Positions 51,020-61,269 of a stretch of 64,000 nt of DNA are shown here, piece by piece. The position numbers were made by a program, and so were the translations under genes. Origin of the DNA: an uncultured Pseudohongiella sp. Lineage in GTDB: Bacteria; Pseudomonadota; Gammaproteobacteria; Pseudomonadales; Pseudohongiellaceae. Every line of letters starts with the position of its first letter. Position 1 is the first letter of the stretch. The stretch covers positions 3,328,577 to 3,392,576 of the forward strand of contig OX638323.1 in assembly GCA_951812715.1 (NCBI GenBank), given 5' to 3'. The notes beneath the pieces are model-generated. The model had not been told where the DNA came from. It did no database searches and saw only the letters and a program-made list of their open reading frames with translations.

Positions 51020-54000
51020 TCAGCCGAGAACGAAATCGCCCGCGACCAGGTCGTAATGCCCTACCAGGATCAAGGCAAAGTCCGCCGTGCCGTCGCCGTC
51101 CGTATCGACGAAAACGTCGGTGAAGTCATCGTCCGTGGTATTTAAAGTGTCGTCCCCGCGTTTCTCGAAGCGTACTTCCCCAGCCTCGCTGGAGAAGGCG
51201 TCCTCGCCGATGAAAGTGGAGCCCAGGGCGGATACGTCGAGCAGGTCGCCGTCGCTGGTGGAGAAATCCTGAATTTCATCCTCGTTGCCCTGGGTGGAAT
51301 CCGTCGCCGCCGAGAACACAAAGGTGTCCGCGCAGGCGCCGCCGGTCAGCGAGTCCTGACCGGCGCCCCCATACAGTCTATCCGCGCCCCCACCGCCGGC
51401 CAGGGTGTCGTCCCCATGCCGACCCCAGAGAACGTTATCCTGCGCATCGCCGGTGAGCGCATCGGCGTGATACGAGCCGCCGATGTCTTCGAAATTGCTG
51501 ATAGTGTCGCCTTGGGCATGACCGCCCGAGGCCGCGCCGGTGGCCAGGTTTACCGTTACCCCTGCGTGGGATTGGCTGTATTCCAGCCGATCCCGGTCGG
51601 CGCCGCCATCGAGGGTATCCGCGCCGGCGCCGCCCTGGAGTTCATCGTTTCCGCCGCCGCCGGAAAGCGTGTCGTCCCCGCGATTGCCCCAGAGGTAATT
51701 GTCTTGCGTATCGCCGGTGAGATTATCGTCATGGCGCGAACCGCTGAGATTTTCGAAATTGCTGAAGGTATCGCCCTGGGCGTCGCCGCCCGAGGCGGCG
51801 CCGGTGGCCAGATTGACCGTGACGCCCGCGGTGGAGCCGTCGTAAGCCAGCGTATCCTCGTCATCGCCTCCGTCCAGGGTGTCCGCGCCCGAGCCGCCGT
51901 GAATTTCATCGTCGTCATCGCCACCGGAAAGCGTATCGTCTCCCCCCAGACCCCAGAGGTAGTTATGCTGAGCATCGCCGGTGAGGACGTCGGCGTATGC
52001 CGAGCCGCTGAGATCTTCCACATTGCTGAAGGTATCGCCCTGGGCGTCGCCGCCCGAGGCCGCGCCGGTGGCCAGATTGACCGTGACCCCGGCGGAGGAG
52101 TCATCGTAGCGCAGCGTATCCCGGCCCGCGCCGCCGTCCATGGCATCCGCGCCGGCGCCGCCAAAGAGCAAATCCCGCTGGCCGCCGCCATCCAGGGTAT
52201 CCGCGCCGGCGCCGCCATAGAGGATATCCACTCCGTTGCCCCCATGCAGGATATCCGCGTCCGCGCCGCCAAAGAGTTCGTCATGCGCGTCGCCGCCGTG
52301 CAGCGTATTGGCTCCCCCATCGCCGGTCAACTTGTCGGAGTGCGCCGAACCCCGGATGTTCTCGATATTGCTGAAGGTATCGCCCTGGGCGTCGCCGCCC
52401 GAGGCGGCGCCGGTGGCCAGATTGACCGTGACGCCCGCGGCGGAGGCGTCGTAATCCAGCGTATCCCGGTTCGAGCCTCCATACAGCGTATCCGCGCCCG
52501 CGCCGCCGGCCAGGGTGTCGTCCCCGTCATTGCCGGACAGGGTATCCGCGCCCGCGCCGCCGGACAGGGTATCGTCCCCGTCCAGACCGATCAGGGTGTT
52601 ATTCTGTGCATCGCCAGTGAGAATGTCAGCGTGCGCCGAGCCCCTGACGCGTTCGAAATTACTGAAGGTATCGCCCTGGGCGTCGCCGCCGGAGGCCGCG
52701 CCGGTGGCCAGATTGACCGTGACCCCCGCGGGGGAGTTGTCGTAAACCAGCGTATCCGCGTCATCGCCGCCATCCAGGGTATCCGCGCCGGCGCCGCCCC
52801 TGAGCCTATCCAATCCGCTGCCTCCATACAGGGCATCCGCGTCCGATTCGCCATAGAGAGTATCATTCTCGATGCCCCCATACAGGGTATCCGCACCCGA
52901 ACCGCCCCTGAGCAAATCAAACCCGCTGCCTCCATACAGGGCATCCGCGCCCTTGCCGCCTATGAGATTATCCCACCCGCTGTCGCCAATCAAAATATCC
53001 GCGCCCGCGCCGCCATCAAGTTCATCATCCTCGCTGCCCCCATACAGGGTATCCGCGCCGACTCCGCCTTCGAGCCAATCGCGCAAATTTCCCCCATATA
53101 GGGTATCCGCGCCCGTACCGCCGTCAAGAATGTCATTTCCGCCGCCTCCATACAGGATATCGGCGTCCGCGCCGCCATAAAGCTCGTCAATATTGCCGCC
53201 GCCATGGAGTTCATCGTTCCCGCCGCCGCCGGAAAGCGTGTCGGCCCCATCCTGACCCCAGAGAATATTATCCTGCGCATCGCCAGTGAGGATGTCAGCG
53301 TACGCCGAGCCCCTGAGGCGTTCGAAATTACTGATGGTATCGCCCTGGGCGTCGCCGCCCGATGCCGCGCCGGTGGCCAGGTTGACCGTGACCCCGGCGG
53401 AGGAGTCGTCGTAAGCCAGCGTATCCTCGTTATCGCCCCCGTCCAGGGTATCCGCGCCCCCACCGCCGGTTAGGGTGTCGTCCCCGTGCTGACCCCAGAG
53501 AACGTTATCCTGCGCATCGCCGGTGAGCGCATCGGCGTGATACGAGCCGCCGATGTCTTCGAAATTGCTGATAGTGTCGCCTTCGGCATGACCGCCCGAG
53601 GCCGCGCCGGTGGCCAGGTTTACCGTTACCCCTGCGTGGGATTGGCTGTATTCCAGCCGATCCCGGTCGGCGCCGCCATCGAGGGTATCCGCGCCGGCGC
53701 CGCCCTGGAGTTCATCGTTTCCGCCGCCGCCGGAGAGCGTGTCGTCCCCGCGATTGCCCCAGAGGTAATTGTCTTGCGTATCGCCGGTGAGGTTATCGTC
53801 ATGGCGCGAACCGCTGAGATTTTCGAAATTGCTGAAGGTATCGCCCTGGGCGTCGCCGCCCGATGCCGCGCCGGTGGCCAGATTGACCGTGACGCCCGCG
53901 GTGGAGCCGTCGTAAGCCAGCGTGTCCTCGTCATCGCCTCCATCCAGGGTGTCCGCGCCCGAGCCGCCGTGAATTTCATCGTCGTCATCGCCACCGGAAA

Positions 54001-56797
54001 GCGTATCGTCTCCCTCCAGGCCCCAGAGGTAGTTATGCTGCGCATCGCCGGTGAGAACGTCGGCGTATGCCGAGCCGCTGAGATCTTCCACATTGCTGAA
54101 GGTATCGCCCTGGGCGTCGCCGCCCGAGGCCGCGCCGGTGGCCAGATTGACCGTGACCCCGGCGGAGGAGTCATCGTAGCGCAGCGTATCCCGGCCCGCG
54201 CCGCCGTCCATGGCATCCGCGCCGGCGCCGCCAAAGAGCAAATCCCGATGGCCGCCGCCATCCAGGGTATCCGCGCCGGCGCCGCCATAGAGGATATCCA
54301 CTCCGTTGCCCCCATGCAGGATATCCGCGTCCGCGCCGCCAAAGAGTTCGTCATGCGCGTCGCCGCCGTGCAGCGTGTTAGCCCCGGCATCGCCGGTCAA
54401 CTTGTCGGAGTGCGCCGAACCCCGGATGTTCTCGATATTGCTGAAGGTATCGCCCTGGGCGTCGCCGCCCGAGGCGGCGCCGGTGGCCAGATTGACCGTG
54501 ACGCCCGCGGCGGAGGCGTCGTAATCCAGCGTATCCCCGTCATCGCCTCCATCCAGCGTATCCGCGCCCGCGCCGCCGGCCAGGTTATCCGCGCTCGAGC
54601 CGCCAGAGAGATAGTCGTTTCCGCTGCCCCCGTTCAGGATATCCTCGCCGTCGCCGCCATAGAGTGAATCGTCATTCGCGTCCCCATGCAGGGTATCTGC
54701 GTTCCCGCCGCCATAGAGACGATCGTTTCCGCTGCCCCCATACAGAGTATCCGCGCCTATGTGGCCATAGAGCACGTCCCACGCGCTGCCCCCATACAAG
54801 GTATCCGCGTCCTCGTCGCCGTGGAGCAGGTCAGTCTCGCTGCCCCCATACAGGGTATCCACGCCTTTTCCGCCAAAGAGATAATCCCACCCCTCATCGC
54901 CGGTCAACGTATCCGCCCCCGCGCCGCCATGGATATCGTCATACCCACCGCCGCCGGAAAGCGTGTCGTCTCCCCCCAGGCCCCAAAGGTAGTTATGCTG
55001 TGAATCGCCGGTGAGAGTATCGGCGTAGGCCGAGCCGCTGAGGTGCTCGATATTGCTGAAGGTATCGCCTTGGGCATCGCCGCCCGAGGCGGCGCCGGTA
55101 GCCAGATTGACCGTGACCCCCGCGGACGAGTTGCTGTATCCCAGTATATCCTCGCCCGCGCCCCCATCCAGGGAATCCGCGCCGGCGCCGCCATAGAGCA
55201 AGTCCTGGTGGCTGCCTCCGTAAAGTGTATCCGCGCCGCTGCCGCCATGGAGTTCATCGTTTCCACCGCCGCCCGAAAGCGTGTCGGCCCCGTCCTGACC
55301 CCAGAGGCGGTTATTCTGCGAATCGCCGGTGAGGACGTCGGCGTAGGCCGAACCCCGGAGGCGTTCGAAATTACTGAAGGTATCGCCCTGGGCGTCGCCG
55401 CCCGAGGCCGCGCCGGTGGCCAGGTTGACCGTGACGCCCGCGGAGGAAGCGTCGTAACTTAGCGTATCCTCGTCATCGCCCCCGTCCAGCGTATCCGCGC
55501 CCGCGCCGCCGCTTAGCGTGTCGTTCCCCTTGTTGCCGTACAGGGTATCCGCGCCCGCCCCGCCGGCCACGGTGTCGTCCCCTTCGCGGCCGTACAGAAC
55601 GTTATCCCCCGCATCGCCGGTCAACGTATCGGCGTGGTCCGAACCCAGGATGTTTTCGATACTGCTGAAGGTATCGCCCTCGGCATGACCGCCCGCGGCC
55701 GCGCCGGTGGCCAGATTGATCGTAACCCCGGCGGCGGAGGCGCCGTAACGCAGCGTATCCCGATCAGCGCCCCCACGCAGGATATCCGCGCCCGGGCCAC
55801 CGATCAGCGTATCGTCTCCGGCGCCCCCGTATAAGGAATCCGCGCCCGCCCCGCCGCTCAGGGTATCGTCCCCGCCTTGGCCGCGCAGCGCATTATCCAG
55901 CGCATCGCCGGTGAGGACGTCGGCGTAGGCCGAACCCCGGAGGCGTTCGAAATTACTGAAGGTATCGCCCTGGGCGTCGCCGCCGGAGGCCGCGCCGGTG
56001 GCCAGGTTGACCGTGACGCCCGCGGAGGAAGCGTCGTAACTTAGCGTATCCTCGTCATCGCCCCCGTCCAGCGTATCCGCGCCCGCGCCGCCGCTTAGCG
56101 TGTCGTTCCCCTTGTTGCCGTACAGGGTATCCGCGCCCGCCCCGCCGGCCACGATGTCGTCCCCTTCACGGCCGTACAGAACGTTATCCCCCGCATCGCC
56201 GGTCAATGTATCGGCGTGGTCCGAACCCAGGATGTTTTCGATATTGCTGAAGGTATCGCCCTCGGCATGACCGCCCGAGGCCGCGCCGGTGGCCAGATTG
56301 ATCGTAACCCCGGCGTCGGAAGCGCCGTAACGCAGCGTATCCCGATCAGCGCCCCCACGCAGGATATCCGCGCCCGGGCCACCGATCAGCGTATCGTCTC
56401 CGGCGCCCCCGTATAAGGAATCCGCGCCCGCCCCGCCGGTGAGGGTATCGTCCCCGCCGCGGCCGCGCAGCGCATTATCCAACGCGTCGCCGATGAGGAT
56501 ATCGGCGTAGTTCGAACCCCTGAGGTTTTCGATACTTACGAAGGTATCGCCTTCGGCATGACCACCCGAGGCCGCGCCGGTGGCCAGGTTGACCGTGACT
56601 CCTTCCGTCGAGTCATCGTAAGCCGCCGTATCGGTTCCGGCGCCTCCATCCAGGGTATCCTCTCCCGCGCCGCCGTCGAGCGTATCGTTCCCGCCATAGC
56701 CGTACAGTGTGTCGTCGCCGCCCAATCCAGAGAGATAATCGTCTCCGGACGTGCCATGGAGGGTGTTTTCGCCGTTGTCGCCAGTGCTATCCGTCAT
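51020..56797 (-). CDS. RTX calcium-binding repeat protein, probably type I secreted
   Basis: This protein of about 1925 residues is made almost wholly of RTX nonapeptides (GGxGxDxLx, such as GGDDTLSGG and [11 protein letters not shown]) and a longer recurring module ([19 protein letters not shown], then [11 protein letters not shown]). Such repeats fold as calcium-bound beta-rolls outside the cell. The last ~100 residues ([49 protein letters not shown]) look like the C-terminal type I secretion region. No enzymatic domain is seen. I place the start at the second ATG (56795-56797), ten bases after GGAG; the first ATG (56806) lies only one base after it. No HlyB/HlyD-type secretion genes are in the window. 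Confidence 0.9.
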   Translation of the reverse strand: MTDSTGDNGENTLHGTSGDDYLSGLGGDDTLYGYGGNDTLDGGAGEDTLDGGAGTDTAAYDDSTEGVTVNLATGAASGGHAEGDTFVSIENLRGSNYADILIGDALDNALRGRGGDDTLTGGAGADSLYGGAGDDTLIGGPGADILRGGADRDTLRYGASDAGVTINLATGAASGGHAEGDTFSNIENILGSDHADTLTGDAGDNVLYGREGDDIVAGGAGADTLYGNKGNDTLSGGAGADTLDGGDDEDTLSYDASSAGVTVNLATGAASGGDAQGDTFSNFERLRGSAYADVLTGDALDNALRGQGGDDTLSGGAGADSLYGGAGDDTLIGGPGADILRGGADRDTLRYGASAAGVTINLATGAAAGGHAEGDTFSSIENILGSDHADTLTGDAGDNVLYGREGDDTVAGGAGADTLYGNKGNDTLSGGAGADTLDGGDDEDTLSYDASSAGVTVNLATGAASGGDAQGDTFSNFERLRGSAYADVLTGDSQNNRLWGQDGADTLSGGGGNDELHGGSGADTLYGGSHQDLLYGGAGADSLDGGAGEDILGYSNSSAGVTVNLATGAASGGDAQGDTFSNIEHLSGSAYADTLTGDSQHNYLWGLGGDDTLSGGGGYDDIHGGAGADTLTGDEGWDYLFGGKGVDTLYGGSETDLLHGDEDADTLYGGSAWDVLYGHIGADTLYGGSGNDRLYGGGNADTLHGDANDDSLYGGDGEDILNGGSGNDYLSGGSSADNLAGGAGADTLDGGDDGDTLDYDASAAGVTVNLATGAASGGDAQGDTFSNIENIRGSAHSDKLTGDAGANTLHGGDAHDELFGGADADILHGGNGVDILYGGAGADTLDGGGHRDLLFGGAGADAMDGGAGRDTLRYDDSSAGVTVNLATGAASGGDAQGDTFSNVEDLSGSAYADVLTGDAQHNYLWGLEGDDTLSGGDDDDEIHGGSGADTLDGGDDEDTLAYDGSTAGVTVNLATGAASGGDAQGDTFSNFENLSGSRHDDNLTGDTQDNYLWGNRGDDTLSGGGGNDELQGGAGADTLDGGADRDRLEYSQSHAGVTVNLATGAASGGHAEGDTISNFEDIGGSYHADALTGDAQDNVLWGQHGDDTLTGGGGADTLDGGDNEDTLAYDDSSAGVTVNLATGAASGGDAQGDTISNFERLRGSAYADILTGDAQDNILWGQDGADTLSGGGGNDELHGGGNIDELYGGADADILYGGGGNDILDGGTGADTLYGGNLRDWLEGGVGADTLYGGSEDDELDGGAGADILIGDSGWDNLIGGKGADALYGGSGFDLLRGGSGADTLYGGIENDTLYGESDADALYGGSGLDRLRGGAGADTLDGGDDADTLVYDNSPAGVTVNLATGAASGGDAQGDTFSNFERVRGSAHADILTGDAQNNTLIGLDGDDTLSGGAGADTLSGNDGDDTLAGGAGADTLYGGSNRDTLDYDASAAGVTVNLATGAASGGDAQGDTFSNIENIRGSAHSDKLTGDGGANTLHGGDAHDELFGGADADILHGGNGVDILYGGAGADTLDGGGQRDLLFGGAGADAMDGGAGRDTLRYDDSSAGVTVNLATGAASGGDAQGDTFSNVEDLSGSAYADVLTGDAQHNYLWGLGGDDTLSGGDDDDEIHGGSGADTLDGGDDEDTLAYDGSTAGVTVNLATGAASGGDAQGDTFSNFENLSGSRHDDNLTGDTQDNYLWGNRGDDTLSGGGGNDELQGGAGADTLDGGADRDRLEYSQSHAGVTVNLATGAASGGHAQGDTISNFEDIGGSYHADALTGDAQDNVLWGRHGDDTLAGGGGADRLYGGAGQDSLTGGACADTFVFSAATDSTQGNEDEIQDFSTSDGDLLDVSALGSTFIGEDAFSSEAGEVRFEKRGDDTLNTTDDDFTDVFVDTDGDGTADFALILVGHYDLVAGDFVLG
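51378..54536. repeat. Two ~1.09-kb direct copies inside the RTX gene
   Basis: Bases ~51378-52466 repeat at ~53448-54536, offset 2070 bases (690 codons, in frame), with few differences. The copies encode the same series of modules ([41 protein letters not shown] and so on). Homology ends abruptly at both sides, which points to one recent segmental duplication. Confidence 0.85.
55320..56482. repeat. Tandem 582-bp duplication near the RTX gene start
   Basis: Bases ~55320-55900 and ~55902-56482 are near-identical direct repeats with a period of 582 bases (194 codons, in frame). They encode repeated blocks with [19 protein letters not shown] and [10 protein letters not shown]. The duplication is separate from the 2070-base one further along. 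Confidence 0.85.
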
Positions 56798-57431
56798 GCA
56801 GTTCATTCTCCGTTTTGACTACGAATATTGGGATATCATTTACCTGTTCTTTCAGTCTCCCCAGCGCCCAGGCCGCTCCCCACGACGCCGCGGAAACAGT
56901 TGCCTGGCGATGCATTTTCTCAACGTAATAATCTACCCTCGTCCGCGCATCACGGGATGTAGCTATTTGTTGGCATGGAAGCTTCGATCTATTTGGCCAT
57001 AGGGGATAACCGGTTACAACCTTGCATCACACCATCGCATTCAACAGCCGGGCCAATAAGTAGATTCGCATTGAATCAGGTAGATTCTACCTCTTATCAA
57101 GACGACGGCAATCTCGTGCGCGGGTTCAGCACGGTTAAGACCGAGAGGGGCAATGCTTATTATATTGAAGATACCCGTTCGGGGTTTTCAGGTCGAGCGC
57201 CCGATGTGAGCCGATCCGGGCATGGATCAGAGATTTATCCGGACCGCGCGGGTTTCCCTGGCCGCCAACTTGTCCATGCCGTACCCCCTGTCATCCCGCG
57301 CGCAGTCGCGGGATCCATTCATCGGCGCAACGAGAATTGCCGGGAACCATCGCGATGTCTTGCCGAATCGGGGCTTGGGAGATATTCTGCGAATGAACGC
57401 CGGCCTGACACAAGTTGAGGAGAACGCAGCA
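56798..57431. other. Divergent intergenic region upstream of the RTX gene
   Basis: These 634 bases hold no supported gene. A short inverted repeat ATCCCGCG (57293-57300) / CGCGGGAT (57307-57314) resembles the one at 19172-19203. The promoters for the RTX gene (minus) and for the small membrane protein (plus) should lie here. The plus-strand frame from 57222 is an upstream extension without a ribosome site. Confidence 0.45.
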
Positions 57432-57953
57432 ATGGCAAATACTGCCACTATCGCCAAACGCACGGGTCTGGGCATTCTGGTTCTGGCCTTGCTCGCCCTG
57501 CTTTACTGGACAACGGCATATCCCCGCGACCGGGCGCCCGGCTTTTACCTGTTCGGCAGCGCCGGTGACGAGTCGGTCGAGGACTGGACTTTCGCCAACG
57601 AAGTGCAGCTTTGCACCTTGCAAGTCTACGCCGGCGGCTGGCGTCCCCATGCCATCAATCTGAATTGCATGGCCACGCCGGAAGGGGATTTATATCTGAG
57701 TTGTTCGGTCTGCGACCGCAAGTACTGGGCCAGTCATATCGGCACGGACTCGCCGGGGCGGCTGCGTCTGGACGGAGTCGTGTACCCCGTGAAACTGAAT
57801 CGGGTGATGGACTCGGCCTTGATGGACCAGTCCTGGACCGCCCGAGTCACCAAATTGCAGAATTTCCGCGACGACCCCTACAATCCGACACCGGATGTCG
57901 ATGCGGTGCGACCGGACCACTGGTGGACCTTTCGCGTCGAGTCGCGCACCTAG
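57432..57953 (+). CDS. Membrane-anchored hypothetical protein
   Basis: This 173-residue protein has one N-terminal transmembrane segment (residues ~13-29, LGILVLALLALLYWTTA) and a periplasmic domain of about 140 residues. I recognise no family. A Cys pair in LYLSCSVCDRKYW and another Cys in VQLCTLQVY could form a disulfide or bind metal. The start is ATG 57432 with GAGGAG 11 bases upstream. It is 18 bases before the PD40 protein gene, so the two are likely cotranscribed. Any link with the sterol genes that follow is uncertain. Confidence 0.65.
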   Translation: MANTATIAKRTGLGILVLALLALLYWTTAYPRDRAPGFYLFGSAGDESVEDWTFANEVQLCTLQVYAGGWRPHAINLNCMATPEGDLYLSCSVCDRKYWASHIGTDSPGRLRLDGVVYPVKLNRVMDSALMDQSWTARVTKLQNFRDDPYNPTPDVDAVRPDHWWTFRVESRT

Positions 57954-57971
57954 ACAAGAGGAGAATCAAAC

Positions 57972-58916
57972 ATGTCACGCATATCGCAAAAGCTGATTAT
58001 CGCCGGCGCCCTGCTCGCGGCTGGCAGCGCCTCCCAGGCCCAGAACAGTTGGGTCGATCTGGCGGTGCATAATTTCGGCGCTCCCATCAACACCATGTGG
58101 GCGGAAGGCGAACTGACCTTTGCCGATGACGGCACCATGGTCTATTGCAGCGCGCGGCAGGACATGGCCGTCGCTCCGGGCGACCCGAAAGATCTCTATA
58201 TCGCAACTTTCGATCAGGAATCAGGCACCTGGAACACTCCGGTGAACATGGGCATTCCGGTCAACGCGGCCCCGGCCACCGATGTCGATCCCTTGCGCAA
58301 GGGCGACGACCGCGAACCCTGGATCACCGCCGACGGCAACACCATCTATTTCAAGTCGGACCGGCTGGCGACGACAAGTCCGCGAAACAACAACGACGTG
58401 TTCGTGACCCGCAAGATGAACGGCCAATGGACCGAGCCCGAACTCGTCGGTTATCCGATCAGCACCGATGAAGGCGACGAACATTGTCCGGCGATATTGC
58501 AGGACGGCGAAACCCTGTGCTTCGCTTCACGGCGGGCCGGAGGATATGGCGGCTCCGACATCTATTGTTCGCGCCCGGACGCGGCTGGCAACTGGATGGA
58601 GCCGGTCAACCAGGGTCCGAATATCAATACCGAAGGCGAGGAATTCCATTTCAGCCAGGCCAAAGACGGCACGGTCTATTTCACTTCGAGCCGGCCCGGC
58701 GGATACGGCGGCATGGACATCTGGGGCGCGGCCGCGGCAGGCGCGGACAGTTGGGGGCCGGCATTCAATCTGGGTCCACAAGTCAATACCGCGGGCGCGG
58801 ACATGTGTCCGGCGTTTCCTCCCGGGCAGGACTCTATTACCTGGTTTTCGACGCGTTCCGACAACAGTCTGGGAAATATCGATATCTTCTGGACGAGCAG
58901 AGTGAACGTGGATTGA
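57972..58916 (+). CDS. Exported PD40/TolB-like beta-propeller protein
   Basis: This protein of 314 residues starts with a signal peptide (MSRISQKLIIAGALLAAGSA, then SQAQ). The mature part has repeated PD40 (WD40-like) motifs: LTFADDGTMVYCSARQD, WITADGNTIYFKSDR, LCFASRRAGGYGGSDIYCS, VYFTSSRPGGYGGMDIW and ITWFSTRSDNSLGNIDIFW. They should form a beta-propeller in the periplasm, probably for binding a protein or glycan. The start ATG has GAGGAG about ten bases upstream. A hairpin follows its stop (58929-58948), so transcription may end here before the sterol operon. Confidence 0.82.
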   Translation: MSRISQKLIIAGALLAAGSASQAQNSWVDLAVHNFGAPINTMWAEGELTFADDGTMVYCSARQDMAVAPGDPKDLYIATFDQESGTWNTPVNMGIPVNAAPATDVDPLRKGDDREPWITADGNTIYFKSDRLATTSPRNNNDVFVTRKMNGQWTEPELVGYPISTDEGDEHCPAILQDGETLCFASRRAGGYGGSDIYCSRPDAAGNWMEPVNQGPNINTEGEEFHFSQAKDGTVYFTSSRPGGYGGMDIWGAAAAGADSWGPAFNLGPQVNTAGADMCPAFPPGQDSITWFSTRSDNSLGNIDIFWTSRVNVD

Positions 58917-58928
58917 CGGTCTGAATCC

Positions 58929-58948
58929 GGGCGAGGCGTGCCTCGCCC
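58929..58948. terminator. GGGCGAGG hairpin before the sterol operon
   Basis: GGGCGAGG (58929-58936) pairs with CCTCGCCC (58941-58948) around CGTG, 12 bases after the propeller gene stop. CCTACA follows instead of a T-run. A shorter relative lies at 47116-47135, so it may be a dispersed repeat that also acts as a transcription stop. Confidence 0.4.
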
Positions 58949-59026
58949 CTACATGCTATTCTTTGGCTCTTCGGCAAGAGAACCGCAGCGGGAAAAATAG
59001 CGGCAGTCCAAGTATGGGATGACAAA

Positions 59027-60175
59027 TTGACCTCTGACACTTCCACAACAGCCAGTACCGTCGCGGCGCCGGTTCTCGTTACCGGTTCCGCCGGGCACGT
59101 GGGCGCCAACCTCGTGCGCCGACTGCTCGACGAAGGCGTCCGGGTTCGGGTGCTATTGCGGCAGGAAGACAACAACCAGGCGCTCGAAGGCCTCGATGTC
59201 GAGCGCGTCTGGGCGGATATCCGCTATCTCGACGCCACCCGGCGCGCGCTGGAGGGCTGCCAGGGGGTGTATCACGTCGCCGCCAAGGTTTCGACGATAG
59301 ACGGCAATAACGCCCATCGCCGGGAAATTTACGAATGTAACGTGCTCGGCACCCGCAACGTGTTGCAAGCCGCGCGCGAGGCCGAAGCCGGACGCGTCGT
59401 GGTCACCGGTTCCTTCAGCGCGGTGGGGCACGACCTCGACGAGCCGTCGGCGCCGAGCGACGAAACGATGCAGTTCTATCCCATGGAACGCACGATGCCC
59501 TACGAGCGCAGCAAGATTCTCGTCGAGCATGAGTGCCTGCGCGCCGTTGCGATGGGACAGGATGTCATCGTCGCGACCTGTTGCGCGGTCGTGGGCGGGG
59601 CCGATTACCTGCCCTCGCGTCTCGGCAGAACCATGTGTGACTACACCAACGGCAAGCTGCGCGCGTATGTGGACGGCGGCTTCGAATTCGTCGCCGCGCG
59701 GGATATCGTCGAAGGCCATCTGTTATGTATGGAAAAAGGACGCTCGGGGGAAAAATACATCTTCAGTTCCGAATACAAGACCATTTCCGACATCATCGAC
59801 CTGTACCAGGAAGTCTCGGGAGTTCCCCGCCCGAATCGGCGGATCCCGGCCAACCTGATGTATCCGTTTTCGGAAGTGGCGAGTTTTTATCTCAGCCGCT
59901 TTCATCCGGACTTCCCGCAGCGATTCACGCCCGGCGCCATCCGCCTGCTGAAAAAACGCCGGCATGCAAATCTTGCCAAAGCAAAAAACGAACTGGGCTA
60001 CCGGCCGACGACCATCCGCGCAGCCGTGCACCAGGCGTACGCGTTTCACTATCACGAGCGTAAGGCGATCGCCAACCCGGATGCGAAACCGCCATGTGAA
60101 GAATCGGCGAATCGGATGGAAAACCCGGTGCGCGCTCAGGATATGCGGATTACGGCAGGAGAAAGTTCTGCATGA
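59027..60175 (+). CDS. sdmB: 3-beta-hydroxysteroid dehydrogenase-like SDR (SdmB-like)
   Basis: This is an extended SDR of 382 residues. The Rossmann motif GSAGHVG is at residues 20-26 and the catalytic pair is Tyr159/Lys163 in YERSK. It is closest in plan to 3-beta-hydroxysteroid dehydrogenase/C-4 decarboxylases (ERG26/NSDHL-like). In Methylococcus capsulatus, SdmB of this kind acts with the Rieske oxygenase SdmA to remove a C-4 methyl from sterols. I infer the same role from the next gene and the sterol genes beyond. The start is TTG at 59027 (no ATG or GTG is usable; GGATGA is upstream). The stop overlaps the Rieske gene start (ATGA). Confidence 0.75.
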   Translation: MTSDTSTTASTVAAPVLVTGSAGHVGANLVRRLLDEGVRVRVLLRQEDNNQALEGLDVERVWADIRYLDATRRALEGCQGVYHVAAKVSTIDGNNAHRREIYECNVLGTRNVLQAAREAEAGRVVVTGSFSAVGHDLDEPSAPSDETMQFYPMERTMPYERSKILVEHECLRAVAMGQDVIVATCCAVVGGADYLPSRLGRTMCDYTNGKLRAYVDGGFEFVAARDIVEGHLLCMEKGRSGEKYIFSSEYKTISDIIDLYQEVSGVPRPNRRIPANLMYPFSEVASFYLSRFHPDFPQRFTPGAIRLLKKRRHANLAKAKNELGYRPTTIRAAVHQAYAFHYHERKAIANPDAKPPCEESANRMENPVRAQDMRITAGESSA

Positions 60176-61269
60176 ATCAGGCAGTTATCCCGCCCCCAGG
60201 CTTCGAAGAGGCTTCCGGACTACGTCAGAAATCGCGGGCCGCGGGTATGGACCCGGACTACTGGTACGCGGTGGAAGAAGTGCGGAACGTAAAACCGGGG
60301 TCGGTGGTCGAGGCAGTTTTCTGGAAACGCTCGATTGCGCTGTATCGGACGGCCGACGGCGAATTTCACGCGGTCGAGAATCGCTGCGCCCATCGCCAGC
60401 TCAAGCTTTCGCTCGGGCAAGTGGAAGGCTGCCGCCTGGTCTGCGGCTATCATGGCTGGGAATATGACGAACAAGGCCGCGTCGTCGGCATCCCCGACCT
60501 GTTCGGCCGCAAGGAGTTGCCTGATATCTCGATCCGGCGCTATCCGGTAAAGATCCGCTACGGCCTGGTCTGGTTGTTCCCGGGCAATCCCGAGGTCGCG
60601 GAGCAGCGCCGGATTCCCGATATTCCCGAAATCGAGGGGCGCGACCGCTGGGCCTGCGTGCCGATCAGCTTCACCTGTACCGCCCACCATTCGATGATAA
60701 TCGACAACGTCAGTGACTTTTCCCACGCGTTCCTGCACCGCAAATACCGCCCCTTCGACGGCGCCACGCTGACCCAGTGCGAAACCAGGGGCGACGATGT
60801 GCATCTCGCCTACGACACGCAGGTAGGACGCGGACCCATCTCCGGGTTGTTCGTCGATCATGGCCGGCTGAACACCAACCACATCGAACTTTGTTACCAG
60901 TATCCGTACCAATGGTCGAACACCGACGATGAAATCAAGCATTGGCTGTTCGTGCTGCCGATTGACGAACGCACCACCCGGACTTTTTTCCTGTTCTATT
61001 TCAAGTCACTGAAAATCCCCTTGCTGCCGGTGCGCATTCCGCGTTTCGCGATGACCGCGGTGATGAAAGTATCGAATCGTCTGCTGATCGGTCCCCTGCT
61101 CGATGAGGACCGGGTCGCCGTGGAAGCGGAGCAACTCGGGTATGAGCGGCACTGGGACGCGCCTTCCATCGAGGTAAATCCGGTAGTCAGCGCATTTCAG
61201 CGAGTGACCGTGCGCAAGTGGCAGGAATATCTGGCGCGGGAAGCGGAGGCCGGCAATGCCGCCGCCTGA
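60172..61269 (+). CDS. sdmA: Rieske non-heme iron oxygenase (SdmA-like C-4 sterol demethylase)
   Basis: This is an oxygenase of 365 residues. The Rieske 2Fe-2S cluster ligands are Cys72/His74 (RCAHR) and Cys91/His94 (CGYHGW). The mononuclear iron site is the N-x2-D-x2-H-x3-H segment at residues 179-189 (NVSDFSHAFLH). In bacterial sterol synthesis such an enzyme, SdmA, oxidises the C-4 methyl group, replacing the eukaryotic C-4 methyl oxidase. The start overlaps the SDR stop, and the C-terminus overlaps the sterol reductase gene by 14 bases, so all three are translationally coupled. A different substrate cannot be excluded from sequence alone, but the context strongly favours sterols. No ferredoxin reductase is encoded nearby. 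Confidence 0.82.
   Translation: MNQAVIPPPGFEEASGLRQKSRAAGMDPDYWYAVEEVRNVKPGSVVEAVFWKRSIALYRTADGEFHAVENRCAHRQLKLSLGQVEGCRLVCGYHGWEYDEQGRVVGIPDLFGRKELPDISIRRYPVKIRYGLVWLFPGNPEVAEQRRIPDIPEIEGRDRWACVPISFTCTAHHSMIIDNVSDFSHAFLHRKYRPFDGATLTQCETRGDDVHLAYDTQVGRGPISGLFVDHGRLNTNHIELCYQYPYQWSNTDDEIKHWLFVLPIDERTTRTFFLFYFKSLKIPLLPVRIPRFAMTAVMKVSNRLLIGPLLDEDRVAVEAEQLGYERHWDAPSIEVNPVVSAFQRVTVRKWQEYLAREAEAGNAAA

Noticed and set aside
51416..53101. Long plus-strand open frames antisense to the RTX gene (561 and 393 codons)
   Set aside because: They are mirror frames of the repeat code. They show only translated repeats of the opposite strand, with no ribosome site and no family likeness.
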